Source: Endozoicomonas sp. 8E (GTDB lineage Bacteria > Pseudomonadota > Gammaproteobacteria > Pseudomonadales > Endozoicomonadaceae). From it: a stretch of DNA of 64,000 nt. Positions 24,001 to 34,200 of this stretch are shown here, piece by piece. A program made the position numbers and the translations under genes. The notes beneath the pieces are model-generated. The model was not told where the DNA came from, searched no databases, and saw only the letters and a program-made list of their open reading frames with translations. The stretch spans positions 6,858,001-6,922,000 of the forward strand of contig NZ_CP120717.1 in NCBI RefSeq assembly GCF_032883915.1, read 5' to 3'. The stretch's first letter is position 1. Every line of letters begins with the position of its first letter.

Positions 24001-25965
24001 ACGGATACCCGCCGCCTCGATTGCCTTGTATTCCGCCATGGATACCCTCTCGCCCGCACCCAGGCTGTTGGGAAAGCGGGTGGTCAGCCAGGCAATGCGA
24101 TCATGAATAGTCTGCCGTAACCAGCTGCGATCACCGGGCAGAAAACCGCTGTGTTCGATGAGCCGGTCCAGGGCCTGCCAGTCAACCTGCCGCAAGATAT
24201 CTTTCAGGGTATGGCCCAGCATGTCATCTTCTAATTGCGCGAGGATATCGACGCAGGGGTTATAAATCGGCAACGAGTTCATGGGGGGCGCCTGAGGGTT
24301 CCTGAGTTTATTCAGCAGCACGGGCATGGAGGAAAAATCATCCGGTTTGGGGGCGGGCTCTGGTTTTTCAGGACATGGGTAGCGAGTCGCCATCCCGGCA
24401 TAATCCCAGTGAAACATAACCGGCTCCCCTTCCGGGGTCAGTTCAATGCCCTCCCAGGCACTGTTCACCATACTTTCGTTACCGACAATCACATTAATCA
24501 GCAATAATCTGGCCCACTGCTCTTGAGACAGAGAGCGCAGCGTTGCCTCACCACCTTTGAGCTTACCCTGCCATTGTTTGGGGACAGGACTGACCACATA
24601 AAAGTGATCCTGCTCCTCATGAACAAAACTCTGAGGTACTGTGATGCCCAGCAGCCCGGCAAGGTTGGCCATCAGTAGCTGGTTGCGGGCACTTAGCTCA
24701 CAGCTCGCCGGTTTGATGGAATAAACCTGTTGGCTGACGGGGTCGGTGTAAAGCCCCGCTGGCCAAGCGCTCTGGCATTCTTCCATGGCAGCACTTTTCA
24801 TGGCAGCACTGTGCGAGGTCAGTTTTGTCAGGGAGAAAGATGATTCCTGAGGTTCTGCCAGCTGTCCGGTATAGGGCGTAATCAACTCCCGGACAACACC
24901 GGACTGCTCACCTATGCTAAACAGCTGATAACTGAAGGGCGAAGGGTGGTGCTCCCAATGCTTTTTAGTGGTTTCACACCGGCTGGCGTCACCGATGCTG
25001 AAGAAATGTTCGCGGTTTGCGTCACTGTCCTGCAACTTGATCGGATACCAGAGGTCGCCCTGCCTGGCAATCACCCGGCAAACCTCTTCGGCCAGCAGGC
25101 GCCAGTCTTGCCTCTGCTGATCATCCTGACAGGCCGCAAAACACTCCAGCCGGTCCATGTAAAAGCATCCTCTGACCCGCATAACATCCAGCGTATCGGC
25201 GTCATGGAGCAGACTGCGCAGGGTCTGTATTGTCTCTGGCAGATGCTCACAGCCCTGCGGATTATCCTTGTGGCAAATGGCCTCACCGCACTGCCAGGCC
25301 AGAGACTGATACACGCCGCAGTTACGCAGGTGTTCCCTCAGGTTGTCAGCACTGGCCCGCTCCCACTCCTCCGTATCGTCCCCATCGCCTTCACGACCAG
25401 TGTCGTGAAACAGGCAGGTTTTAATCAGCAGCGGCACCATCTGGTCGGGAAATGCCCGCGCCAGGGGATTGCCGTGCCGTTTACGCAGTTCCAACAGGGC
25501 TAGTGCCCAGATTGCCGCCCGACAACTGTGCTGGAGACCATGAACCTCACGGGCAATGGTCCCGGCAGGCGGTGAGATGTGTGAAGGGCGATAAGGCTGA
25601 AGCAAGGCTGTTTTAGCTACCTGAGTGGATTCAATCAACGATGGATCAATGACCGACCAATGGGCTGTTTCGGTTGCAGCTATTTTTGGACGCTTTTTTA
25701 CCGGTTCAATGGGCAGCGTTTCCAGCCCTGTCTCAATTATTTTCGAGGGAATATCAGTGGCGGCTACTTTCTGCCCGACATTTCGCATGCAATGAATATT
25801 GGCTGCCTCATCCCGCTTTGCAGAAGCAACATCCGTGGGCATTAACTCTCCACTTAGAGTCACTTTTCTGGCAAAAGCGGTGCCTGTCTTATCAATATTT
25901 TCAGATAAACTTGAGCCGACAAAAGGCGCCTGTACTTTTCCTGCATTAATAGGGCGCGAATCCAT
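21046..25965 (-). CDS. Giant PDE-like/kinase-like/pentapeptide-repeat protein, copy 2
   Basis: This 1,639-residue paralogue keeps all metal-ligand motifs (VHGLQHSCR, FHDTGREGDG, CHKD, HDADTLDVMR) and the pentapeptide run (IDFSGCSMKGTVFRSVAFQN...). Its kinase-like segment reads VGNESMVNSAW. It carries a short duplication, SAAMKSAAMEE, found elsewhere only in copy 9, and shares further middle-region blocks with copy 9 (KAFLKQVLHFIDDDWE; SSPKSQGQLLRTLKQ). The C-terminus (SHLNTSCHSTSVKPIL) is not homologous to the other tails. It is a translation of what is non-coding spacer downstream of the other copies, so a small deletion fused the gene to its spacer. The A-tract has 7 bases, so an upstream GTG is in frame, but the ATG at 25965 is the shared start. 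Confidence 0.85.
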   Translation of the reverse strand: MDSRPINAGKVQAPFVGSSLSENIDKTGTAFARKVTLSGELMPTDVASAKRDEAANIHCMRNVGQKVAATDIPSKIIETGLETLPIEPVKKRPKIAATETAHWSVIDPSLIESTQVAKTALLQPYRPSHISPPAGTIAREVHGLQHSCRAAIWALALLELRKRHGNPLARAFPDQMVPLLIKTCLFHDTGREGDGDDTEEWERASADNLREHLRNCGVYQSLAWQCGEAICHKDNPQGCEHLPETIQTLRSLLHDADTLDVMRVRGCFYMDRLECFAACQDDQQRQDWRLLAEEVCRVIARQGDLWYPIKLQDSDANREHFFSIGDASRCETTKKHWEHHPSPFSYQLFSIGEQSGVVRELITPYTGQLAEPQESSFSLTKLTSHSAAMKSAAMEECQSAWPAGLYTDPVSQQVYSIKPASCELSARNQLLMANLAGLLGITVPQSFVHEEQDHFYVVSPVPKQWQGKLKGGEATLRSLSQEQWARLLLINVIVGNESMVNSAWEGIELTPEGEPVMFHWDYAGMATRYPCPEKPEPAPKPDDFSSMPVLLNKLRNPQAPPMNSLPIYNPCVDILAQLEDDMLGHTLKDILRQVDWQALDRLIEHSGFLPGDRSWLRQTIHDRIAWLTTRFPNSLGAGERVSMAEYKAIEAAGIRGGWLPVKGRDIRGGQIGISQLLDANGQPITRMTLKLSREAGNKLAGNLALERGLHRLASRVEYTNYALNRCYRDWRSDLTSLANDCEGMAGQLAKDKQRWHAKDHNIIENNVMILQDIANKCRASLAADWPSIAKLPTIETPLPFPALPARVSSRMGKDVEAKVELAEFSHGFAKLTGQSVSYLIPQQLKATPMTASPVRAVALESVVCEGGSVLFSPPNLPEALSFENQLTLTFRGHSKAVVEALFRELAELGIDGGRPDTNDLEEQWLDTLADYHGCLGDMNLAVAADINTPVNTRKKAFLKQVLHFIDDDWEIHCRIRAGRLVHYRPGLPHGIEANPARKFCLGHDINFRPERKGSNGQFLSDSLENEATLSSFERRAQIGVEPPRHISVRRVKCDTEYTFSRVMEKELADKSRFRPSGVMSLRLTSETLGRMDAQIYRNHSQIRGPFFGVEAFARNEKIITQSTNDYQSVTQCNQPQETRFSNPVSLLDELYILEMSSPKSQGQLLRTLKQRFSHWPDGRPLETLFPQSWSVFYHEIICKGSQFDEGIKSLVRGCGEERIELLFEQNPQLLEGKLDSLDGFHLNRIMYCIKGIDFSGCSMKGTVFRSVAFQNCKFNTELLNSAIIEKGFFSKCSFEGKRFSSSILDNVRFIAENDENGLVCESTRQLSRILYQSCVNEHNEFNLKQWLEVMGKSYCLRGYSAPLDDLSRDILSQNVDKITGTYPQQLCPVIYGLFSIGFENTANAINFVSNNPEFYDRKIKDLKDLYFDFRTIFLNEGNYKKMMGDPFVVLFELDCVEGNNDFSREAVLALMLNVINLVLFPEFNDKYIDFSVNANSTDEHDNCWKAIPEVSSEITQNNSISGSETNDLSLVEMQRYKALLCRFCLKDYRDYIHRFWKECSEKSQLIIAKHCLRHQNVAVSPSTTGEFLNLLSKEDGEENWQEIYTANIEKHKKNQKEWELLFESHLNTSCHSTSVKPIL

Positions 25966-26020
25966 TTTTTTAGCCCTCACTCATACTGACCTTTTTGAGT
26001 CATACCGAATCCATTAATGA

Positions 26021-26037
26021 TTGGACAGTTTATCCAA
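26021..26037 (-). promoter_or_regulatory. 17-bp dyad element of copy 2
   Basis: TTGGATAAACTGTCCAA, then ATTAATGG as a -10-like box. The leader to the ATG is about 12 bases shorter than in other copies, lacking most of the TATTACAAGGACAG block. Confidence 0.6.
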
Positions 26038-26138
26038 CAATTAGTTTCATCCATTCTGTTAAGATTGAGCAAAACTATAAGATTGGCTCCATACCTGTCG
26101 AATAGCAGAAGGTGATGAGAAGGGCTGGTAATTCAAAC

Positions 26139-29100
26139 TCAAAAAAATCTGTTGGTTTTGCTCCATTCCCCAAATTCTTCCTCTAGCAACGCAGTCAACT
26201 CACTCTGAATTTTTATATGTTTTCCGAAGTTAGTGATATGCATGTCGCGCCAATTTTCCTCGCCGTATTCTTTAGACAACAAATCAAAAAATGCCCTGGT
26301 TGTTGCGGGGCTAACGACAACATTTTGATGACGCAAACAGTGTTTGGCTATTGTTAATTGACTCTTTTCTGAGCATTCTTCCCAGAATTGATGAATATAG
26401 TCCCGGTACTCTTTAAGGCGAAACATACAAAGACGAGCTTTGTAACCTTGCATTTCAACCAGAGGCAGGTCACCTGTGTTGCTTTGCGTGCTTGCGCTAC
26501 TTACCTCAGGAATGGCCTTCAGGCATTGGTCGTGGTCATCCGAGTTATTGGGATTGACACCAAAGTCTATGTATTGATCATTGGATTCAGGAAACAGAAC
26601 AAGATTAATAACATTTAACATCAACGCCAAAACCGCTTCCCGGGAAAAATCACTGCGTTTGACGGGATAGAGGATAAATAATCTATCAAATGGAGCCCCT
26701 ATTGACTCACCCAGATATTTTCCTTCCTTCAGGAAGTGGGTTCTGAACTGAAAATACAAGTCTTTGAGATCTTTGATTTTGAGATCATAGAATTCCGGGT
26801 TATTTTCGACAAAATTTATTGCATTGGCAGTACTTTTAAAGTTAATGGATAAAAGTCCATCAACAGTTTTACAAAGTTGCTGTGGGTAAGTTCTTTTAAT
26901 TTCATCAATATGCTGGGACAGAATATCCCTGCTTAGATCATCCAGCGGTGTTGAGTCGAAGCGCAGATAATGACTTTCCCCCATCACCTCCAGCCATTGT
27001 TTCAGATTGAACTCATTGTGCTCACTAACACACGACTGATACAGGATTCGGGAAAGATGACGTCTACTTTCATATGCCGGGCTATCCATACCATTTTCAC
27101 AGTAAAAACGGACATTGTCTAATAACGATGATGAAAACCGCTTACCTTCAAAAGAACATCCGCTGAAAAAGGCATCTTTAACAATGGCACTGTTCAACAA
27201 CTCTATATTGAATTTACAATTATGAAGTAAAACGGATTGCAACACTGTGTCGTTCATTGAACAGCCTCTGAAATCAATCCCGGTTAAACCATACTGTCTC
27301 CCTTCCAGCTTAAAACCATCCAGGGAATCCACCTTTCCCTCCAACAGTTGTGGGTTTTGCTCAAACAACAACTGTATGCCCTCTTCACCACAAAGCTTGA
27401 CGAGATTTTTGATGCCTTTGTCAAACTGGCTGCCTTTACAGGTTATCTCATGGTAAAGGACTGACCAGGATTGCCTAAAAAGCTGTTCCAGCGGGCGCCC
27501 GTCGGGCCAGTGGCTAAAGCGTTTCTTTAGAATATAAAATAATTGACGTGTATCTTCGTGAGAACTGATCTCAAGTACGTTCAACTCGTCAAGTAAGGAC
27601 AGAGGATTGGAAAAACGAGTCTCCTGTTCTTTATTAAAACGAATCAGATTGCGGTAGTCACAGGTTGACTGCGTAATAATTTTCTCATTACGGGCGAAGG
27701 CGTCCAAATCAGGGAACTTCCCGCCGACGCTGTAATTTTCACAAATTCTTGCATCGAGTCGGCCGAGTGTTGCAGAAGTCAGGATCATAGACATCATCCC
27801 TCCTTCATAATCCCGCCTGGAATTATCCGCCTGCTTCTTCTCCATGACTCGGGTACATACTTTGTCGGTATCGCATTTCATCCTGAGGTCCATACTCCAC
27901 ATATTCCCAAACGGTTCCATTCCGATCTCAGTGCGTCGCTCAAAGGAACTCAGGGTGGCTTCATTTGCCAGGCTATTGAGCATAACCTTTTTACTGACCC
28001 GTTCCCGGTCTGAAAGAAAGTCTACATTATGCCCGAGACAGAACTCCCGGGCGGGGTCTGCTCCTATGCCGTGGGGCAACCCCAGTCGGTAAAGCACCAG
28101 ACGTCCAGCGCGAATACGACAATGGATTTCCCAATCAAGCAGAGCTTCGTCACTGAGGTTCAGAAACTGTTTTAGAAACGCTTTTTTAAGGGTATTTACC
28201 GGGGTATTGATATCCGCTGCCAGGGCACGGTTCATATCACCCAGACAACCGTGATAGTCGGCCAGGGCGTTCAGCCATTGCTCTTCCAGATCCAGGGTAT
28301 CTGGTCGCTCAGCATCAATGCCCAGTTCTGCCAGTTCCCTGAACAATGCTTCAACCACCGCTTTACTGTGTCCCCCAAAGGTGAGGGTCAGATGATTTTC
28401 AAAGCTAAGGGCTTCAGGCAGGTTTGGAGGAGAAAAGAGAATACTGCCACCCTCGCAGACGGCTGCTTCAAGTTTAACGGCTCGTACCGGTGAGGCACTC
28501 AGGTAGGTAAAATGCAGTTGTTCCTCATCCAAATAACTGACGCTCTGGCCTGTCAGTTTGGCAAAACCGTGGCTGAATTCCGCCAGTTGTATTTTTGCTT
28601 CAACCTCTTCAGTGGCTCTTGAGCTGACTCGTGCAGGTAAGGCCGGGTCAGGCAGGGGCGTTTCGATTTCTGGCAGTTCTGCAATATACGGTTCGTCGGC
28701 GATTAACGATGCCCGACACTTGTTAGCAATGTCCTGCAGAACCATTAGGGTCTGATCAATGGTACCGTGATCCTTTGCGTGCCAACGTGATTTATCTTTG
28801 GCTAACTGCCCGGCCATACCCTCACAATCATTGGCCAGACTCGCCAGGTCACTGCGCCAGTCTCGGTAACGTCTGTTCAGGGCAGAGTTGGTATATTTAA
28901 CCCGGCTGGCCAGACGGTGCAATCCCCGTTCCAGGGCCAGGTTATCAGCCAGCTTATTGCCCGCCTCCCGGGACAACTTGAGGGTCATCCGGGTGATGGG
29001 TTGGCCATTGGCATCCAGTAACTGGCTGATACCGATCTGCCCGCCCCGGATATCGCGGCCTTTGACCGGCAGCCAACCACCACGAATACCCGCCGCCTCG

Positions 29101-31043
29101 ATTGCTTTGTATTCCGCCATGGATATTCTCTCACCTGCTTCCAGGCTGTTGGGAAAGCGGGTGGTCAGCCAGGCAATGCGATCATGAATAGTCTGCCGTA
29201 ACCAGCTGCGGTCACCGGGCAGAAAGCCGCTGTGTTCGATCAGCCGGTCCAGGGCCTGCCAGTCAACCTGCCGCAGGATATCTTTCAGGTTATGGCCCAG
29301 TAAGTCATCCTCTAATTGTGCAAGAATATCGACGCAGGGGTTGTCGATCGGCAAGGAGTTCATGGAGGGCGCCTGAGGGTTCCTCAGTTTTTGTAGCAGC
29401 AGGGGCATGGAGGAAAAGTCATCCGTTTTCGAGGCGGGCTCTGGTTTTTCAGGACATGGGTAGCGAGTTGCCATCCCGGCATAATCCCAGTGGAACATGA
29501 CCGGCTCGCCTTCCGGGGTCAGTTCAATGCCCTCCCAGGCACTGTTAACCATACTTTCGTTACCGACAATCACATTAATCAGCAATAATCTGGCCCACTG
29601 CTCTGAAGACAAGGAGCGCAACCTTGCCTCCCCGCCTTTGAGCTTGCCCTGCCATTCCCCGGGGACAGAACTAACCACATAAAAATGACCCTCTTCCTCA
29701 TGAACAAAGCTCTGAGGTACTGTGATGCCCAGCAGCTCAGCAAGATTGGCCATCAGTAACTGGTTGCGGGCACTTAGCTCACAGCTCGCCGGTTTGATGG
29801 AATAAACCTGTTGGCTGACGGGGTCGGTGTAAAGCCCCGCTGACAAGGTGCTGCTTTGGCATTCTTCCATGGCAGCAGCTTGCGGGGTCAGTTTTGCCAG
29901 GGAGAAAGACGATACCGGCGGTTCTGTCAGCTGTCCGGTATAGGGCGTAATCAACTCCCGGACAACACCGGACTGTTCACCAACGCTAAACAGCTGATAA
30001 CTGAAGGGCGAAGGATGGTGCTCCCACTGCTTTTTAGTGTTTTCACACAGGCTGGCGTCACCGATGCTGAAGAAATGTTCGTGGCTGGCATTGCTGTCCT
30101 GCAACTTGATCGGGTACCAGAGGTCACCCTGCCTGGCAATCACCCGGCAGACCTCTTCGGCCAGCAGGCGCCATTCTTGCCTCTGCTGCTCATCCTGACA
30201 GGCAGCAAAACACTCCAGCCGGTCCATGTAAAAGCATCCTCTGACTCGCATGACATCCAGCGTATCCGCGTCATGGAGCAGACTGCGCAGGGTCTGTATC
30301 ACCTCTGGCAGATGCTCGCAGCCCTTCGGGTTATCCTTGTGGCAAATGGCTTCACCACACTGCCAGGCCAGGGACTGATCCACGCCGAAGTTGCGCAGGT
30401 GTTCCCTCAGATTGTCAGCACTGGCCCGCTCCCACTCCACCGTATCGGCCTCATCGCCTTCACGGCCGGTATCGTGAAACAAGCAGGTTTTGATCAGCAG
30501 GGGTACCATGTGGTCGGGAAATGCCCGCGCCAGGGGTTCGCCGTGCTGTTTACGCAGTTCCAACAGGGCTACAGCCCAGATTGCTGCCCGACAACTGTGC
30601 TGGAGACCATGAACCTCACGGGCAATGGTCCCGGCAGGCGGTGAGATGTGTGATGGGCGATAAGGCTGAAGCAAGGCTGTTTTCGCTACCTGGGTGGATT
30701 CAATCAACGATGGATCAATGACCGGCCAATGGGCTGCTTCGGTTGCAGCTATTTTCAGACGTTTTTTTACCGGTTCAATGGTCAGCGTTTCCAGCCCTGT
30801 CTCAATTATTTTCAGGGGAATATCAGTAGCGGTTAATTTATGCGCGGCATTGTGCCTGTCATGAATATTGTTCGCCTCAACCCACTTTGCAGAAGCAACT
30901 TCCGTGGGCATTAACTCTTCACTTATACTCACTTTTCTGGCAAAAGCATTGCCTGTCTTATCAATATTTTCAGATAACCTTGAGTCGTCAAAAGGCACCT
31001 GTTCTCTTGTTCCACCTATTGTGTTACCGGGAAGCAAATCCAT
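26139..31043 (-). CDS. Giant PDE-like/kinase-like/pentapeptide-repeat protein, copy 3
   Basis: This 1,634-residue paralogue has an intact C-terminal tail (GEWSKTNRFF). Its PDE-like motif differs from the rest at FHDTGREGDEADT (Gly to Glu), next to a putative metal site. The pentapeptide run is the clearest of the family: IDFRG CSMND TVLQS VLLHN, continuing to SLLDN VRF, 12 units with a hydrophobic residue at each centre. The N-terminal tail (MDLLPGNTIGGTREQ) is nearly that of copy 5. The A-tract before the ATG has 6 bases and the upstream GTG frame is broken, which supports the ATG as start. Confidence 0.85.
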   Translation of the reverse strand: MDLLPGNTIGGTREQVPFDDSRLSENIDKTGNAFARKVSISEELMPTEVASAKWVEANNIHDRHNAAHKLTATDIPLKIIETGLETLTIEPVKKRLKIAATEAAHWPVIDPSLIESTQVAKTALLQPYRPSHISPPAGTIAREVHGLQHSCRAAIWAVALLELRKQHGEPLARAFPDHMVPLLIKTCLFHDTGREGDEADTVEWERASADNLREHLRNFGVDQSLAWQCGEAICHKDNPKGCEHLPEVIQTLRSLLHDADTLDVMRVRGCFYMDRLECFAACQDEQQRQEWRLLAEEVCRVIARQGDLWYPIKLQDSNASHEHFFSIGDASLCENTKKQWEHHPSPFSYQLFSVGEQSGVVRELITPYTGQLTEPPVSSFSLAKLTPQAAAMEECQSSTLSAGLYTDPVSQQVYSIKPASCELSARNQLLMANLAELLGITVPQSFVHEEEGHFYVVSSVPGEWQGKLKGGEARLRSLSSEQWARLLLINVIVGNESMVNSAWEGIELTPEGEPVMFHWDYAGMATRYPCPEKPEPASKTDDFSSMPLLLQKLRNPQAPSMNSLPIDNPCVDILAQLEDDLLGHNLKDILRQVDWQALDRLIEHSGFLPGDRSWLRQTIHDRIAWLTTRFPNSLEAGERISMAEYKAIEAAGIRGGWLPVKGRDIRGGQIGISQLLDANGQPITRMTLKLSREAGNKLADNLALERGLHRLASRVKYTNSALNRRYRDWRSDLASLANDCEGMAGQLAKDKSRWHAKDHGTIDQTLMVLQDIANKCRASLIADEPYIAELPEIETPLPDPALPARVSSRATEEVEAKIQLAEFSHGFAKLTGQSVSYLDEEQLHFTYLSASPVRAVKLEAAVCEGGSILFSPPNLPEALSFENHLTLTFGGHSKAVVEALFRELAELGIDAERPDTLDLEEQWLNALADYHGCLGDMNRALAADINTPVNTLKKAFLKQFLNLSDEALLDWEIHCRIRAGRLVLYRLGLPHGIGADPAREFCLGHNVDFLSDRERVSKKVMLNSLANEATLSSFERRTEIGMEPFGNMWSMDLRMKCDTDKVCTRVMEKKQADNSRRDYEGGMMSMILTSATLGRLDARICENYSVGGKFPDLDAFARNEKIITQSTCDYRNLIRFNKEQETRFSNPLSLLDELNVLEISSHEDTRQLFYILKKRFSHWPDGRPLEQLFRQSWSVLYHEITCKGSQFDKGIKNLVKLCGEEGIQLLFEQNPQLLEGKVDSLDGFKLEGRQYGLTGIDFRGCSMNDTVLQSVLLHNCKFNIELLNSAIVKDAFFSGCSFEGKRFSSSLLDNVRFYCENGMDSPAYESRRHLSRILYQSCVSEHNEFNLKQWLEVMGESHYLRFDSTPLDDLSRDILSQHIDEIKRTYPQQLCKTVDGLLSINFKSTANAINFVENNPEFYDLKIKDLKDLYFQFRTHFLKEGKYLGESIGAPFDRLFILYPVKRSDFSREAVLALMLNVINLVLFPESNDQYIDFGVNPNNSDDHDQCLKAIPEVSSASTQSNTGDLPLVEMQGYKARLCMFRLKEYRDYIHQFWEECSEKSQLTIAKHCLRHQNVVVSPATTRAFFDLLSKEYGEENWRDMHITNFGKHIKIQSELTALLEEEFGEWSKTNRFF

Positions 31044-31108
31044 TTTTTAGTCCTCACTACTGTCCTTGTAATACTGACCTTCTTGAGTCAAACCGAAGCT
31101 ATTAAAGC

Positions 31109-31125
31109 TTGGACAGTTTATCCAG
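31109..31125 (-). promoter_or_regulatory. 17-bp dyad element of copy 3
   Basis: CTGGATAAACTGTCCAA followed by TTTAATGG. The outer base of the left arm differs from copy 1. Confidence 0.6.
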
Positions 31126-31250
31126 TCAGTTAGTTCCATCTATTCTGTGAAGACTGGGCAAAACTATAAGGGAGCCTGTTGTCTATTGGCAAAAGTGCAA
31201 CATTGGAGAAGGCAGGCAGTTCAAACTCAATAATAACGGTTGCCTTTGCC

Positions 31251-34200
31251 CTACCTGCCAAAATGTTTCTTAAACAAGAGGTCCCACTCTTTCTGATTTT
31301 TTTTATGTTTTCTCATGTTAGCGGTATAGATTTCCTGCCACTTTTCCTCGCCGTCTTCTTTAGATAACAAATTTAAAAATTCTCTGGTTGTTGAGGGGCT
31401 AACGGCGACATCTTGATGGCGCAAACAGTGTCTGGCTATTGTTAATTGACTCTTCTTTGAGCATTGTTCCCAGAATTTATGAATATGGTCCCGGTAGTCT
31501 CTAAGGTGATATTTACAAAGCCAAGCTTTGTAAGCTTGTATTCCAGCCAGAGGCAGGGCATCTGTTTTCAGGGATGAGATTGAGTTGCTTTGTGTACTTT
31601 CGTTATTTACCTCAGGAACGGCCTTCAGGCAATGGTCATGCTCATCCACACTATTGGCATTGACGCCAAAGTCTATGTATTGATCCTTGGATTCAGGGAA
31701 TAGCACAAGGTTAATAACATTTAACATCAACGCCAAAACCGCTTCCCGGGTAAAATCATTATGTTCGAGGCGATCGAGGGTACATAATTTTTCAAATAGA
31801 TCACCTCGTATCGCCTTATAATTTCCTTTTTTAAGGAAGATGGTCCTGAATTCAAAATACAAATCTTTGAGATCTTTGATTGGACGATGATAGAATTCCG
31901 GATTATTCGAGAAAAAATTTATTGCATTGGCAGTACTTTTAAATTTAATGGAGAAAAGTCCATAAATAATATTACAAAGTTGCTGTGGATTAGTACTTTT
32001 AATTTCTTCAATATGTTGGGACAGAATATCCCGGCTTAAATCATCCAGCGGTGTTGAGCGGAAGCGTAGAAAATCACTTTTTCCCATCACCTCTAGCCAT
32101 TGTTTCAGATTGAACTCATTGTTCTGATTAACACACGACTCATACAGGATTCGGGAAAGCCGCCGTGTACTTTCATACACCAGGCCTTTTATTTTACATT
32201 CAGGAAAAAAACGGACATTGTCCAATAGCGAGGATGAAATCCGCTTGCCTTCAAAAGAACATCCGCTGAAAAAGGCCTTTTCAATAATGGCATCGTTTAA
32301 CAGATCTGTATTGAATTTACATCTCTGAAATACAGCGGATTGCAGAACTGTACCCTTCATTGAACAGCCACTGAAATCAATCTCTTTTAAACTATGCTTC
32401 AAGCCGTTCAGCTTAAGACCATCCAGGGAATCCAGCTTGCCCTCCAACAACTGTGGGTTTTTCTCAAACAGCCACTGTCTGCGCTCTTCACCACAACACT
32501 TGACGAGACCTTCGATCTCTCTGGCAACCATGCTCTTTTTGCGGGTTGACTTATGGGAACAGGACTGCTGAAAAAGCTGTTCCAGCGGGCGCCCGTCGGG
32601 CCAGTGGCTGAAGCGTTGCTTTAGTGTACCGAACAGTTGCCGCTGTTTTTCGGGAGAACTGATCTCAATTCTGTTCAACTCGTCAAGCAAAGATAAAGGG
32701 TTGGAAAAACGGGTTTCCTGCGACTTCTCGTGCTGAATCACACTTCTGTAGTCATCAGTTGACTGCGCAATGATTTTCTCATTACGGGCGAAGGACTCCA
32801 AACCAAAGAAATCCCCAAAAAATTGGCTGTGATCTCTATAAATTTGTGCATCCATACGGCCCAGTGTTGCAGAAGTGAAACGCATGTGCATGACCCTGTC
32901 ATTTAAATATTCGGGATTATCCACCCGCGCCTCCATGATTCGGGAAAATGTATATTCGGTGTCGCAGTTCATCCTGCGCACCGAACCCATGTCAGCGATA
33001 TGCCAAAGCGGTTTTATCCCGATCTGAGTTCGTCGTTCAAAGGAGTTCAGAGCCGCTTCATTTTTCAGGCTGATCACAATCTGTTCACTTTCCTGTTGCC
33101 GCTCTGCGCAAAAGTTTAACTCGTGCCCGGGGCAGAACTGCCTGACGGGGTTGACCTCAATGCCATGGGGCAGCCCCGGGCGGTAATACACCAGACGTCC
33201 TGCGCGAATAAGACAATGGATTTCCCAATCGAGCAATTCTTCGTCACTGAAGTTCAGCCATTCTTTAAGAAAGGCTTTTTTGCCGGTGTTTACCGGAGTA
33301 TTGATATCCGCTGCCACGACACGGTTCATATCACCAAGACAGCCATGGTAGTCGGCCAGGGTGTCCAGCCATTGCTCCTCCAGGTCAAGGATATCTGGTC
33401 GCTCCCCACCAATACCCAGCTCTGCCAGCTCCCTGAACAATGCTTCAACCACCGTTTTACTGTGGCCTGGAAAGGTGAGGGTCAGTTGATTTTCAAAGCT
33501 CAGAGCTTGAGGCAGGCTGGGCGGAGAAAACAGAATACTGCCGCCTTCACAGACCGCCGATTCGAGTTCTACTGCCCAAACCGGTGGGGCGCTGAGGCGG
33601 ACAGCATCCAGTTGTTTCGGACTCAAATAACTGACGCTCCGGCCTGTCAATTTGGCAAAACCGTGGCTGAATTCAGCCAGTTGCACTTTCGCTTCAACGT
33701 CTTTACCGGTTCTTGAACTGACTCTTGCAGGCAAGACCGGGACAGGCAGAGGCGTTTTGATGGCTGGCAGTTCTGCAATAATCGGCACATCGGCAGCTAA
33801 CGATGCCCGGCACTTGCTAACAATGTCCCGCAGAATCATCACAGTCTTATTAATGGTCTTGCGATCTTTTCTGTGCCATCGTGTTTTATCTCTGGTTAAC
33901 TGCTCCGCCATGCTGTCACAGTCATTGGCCAGGCTGGTCAGGTCACTGCGCCAGTCGCGGTAACGCTCTTTCAGGGCATGTTTGGGATCATTCAGGGTAA
34001 AGTTGGTATATTCAACCCGTCTCGCCAGACGGTGCAATCCTCGATCCAGGGCCAGGTTATCAGCCAGTTTATTGCCCGCTTCCCGGGACAATTTGAGGGT
34101 CATCCGGGTGATGGGTTGGTTATTGGCATCCAGTAACTGGCTGATACCGATCTGTCCGCCCCGGATATCCCGGCCTTTGACCGGCAGCCAACCGCCTCGG

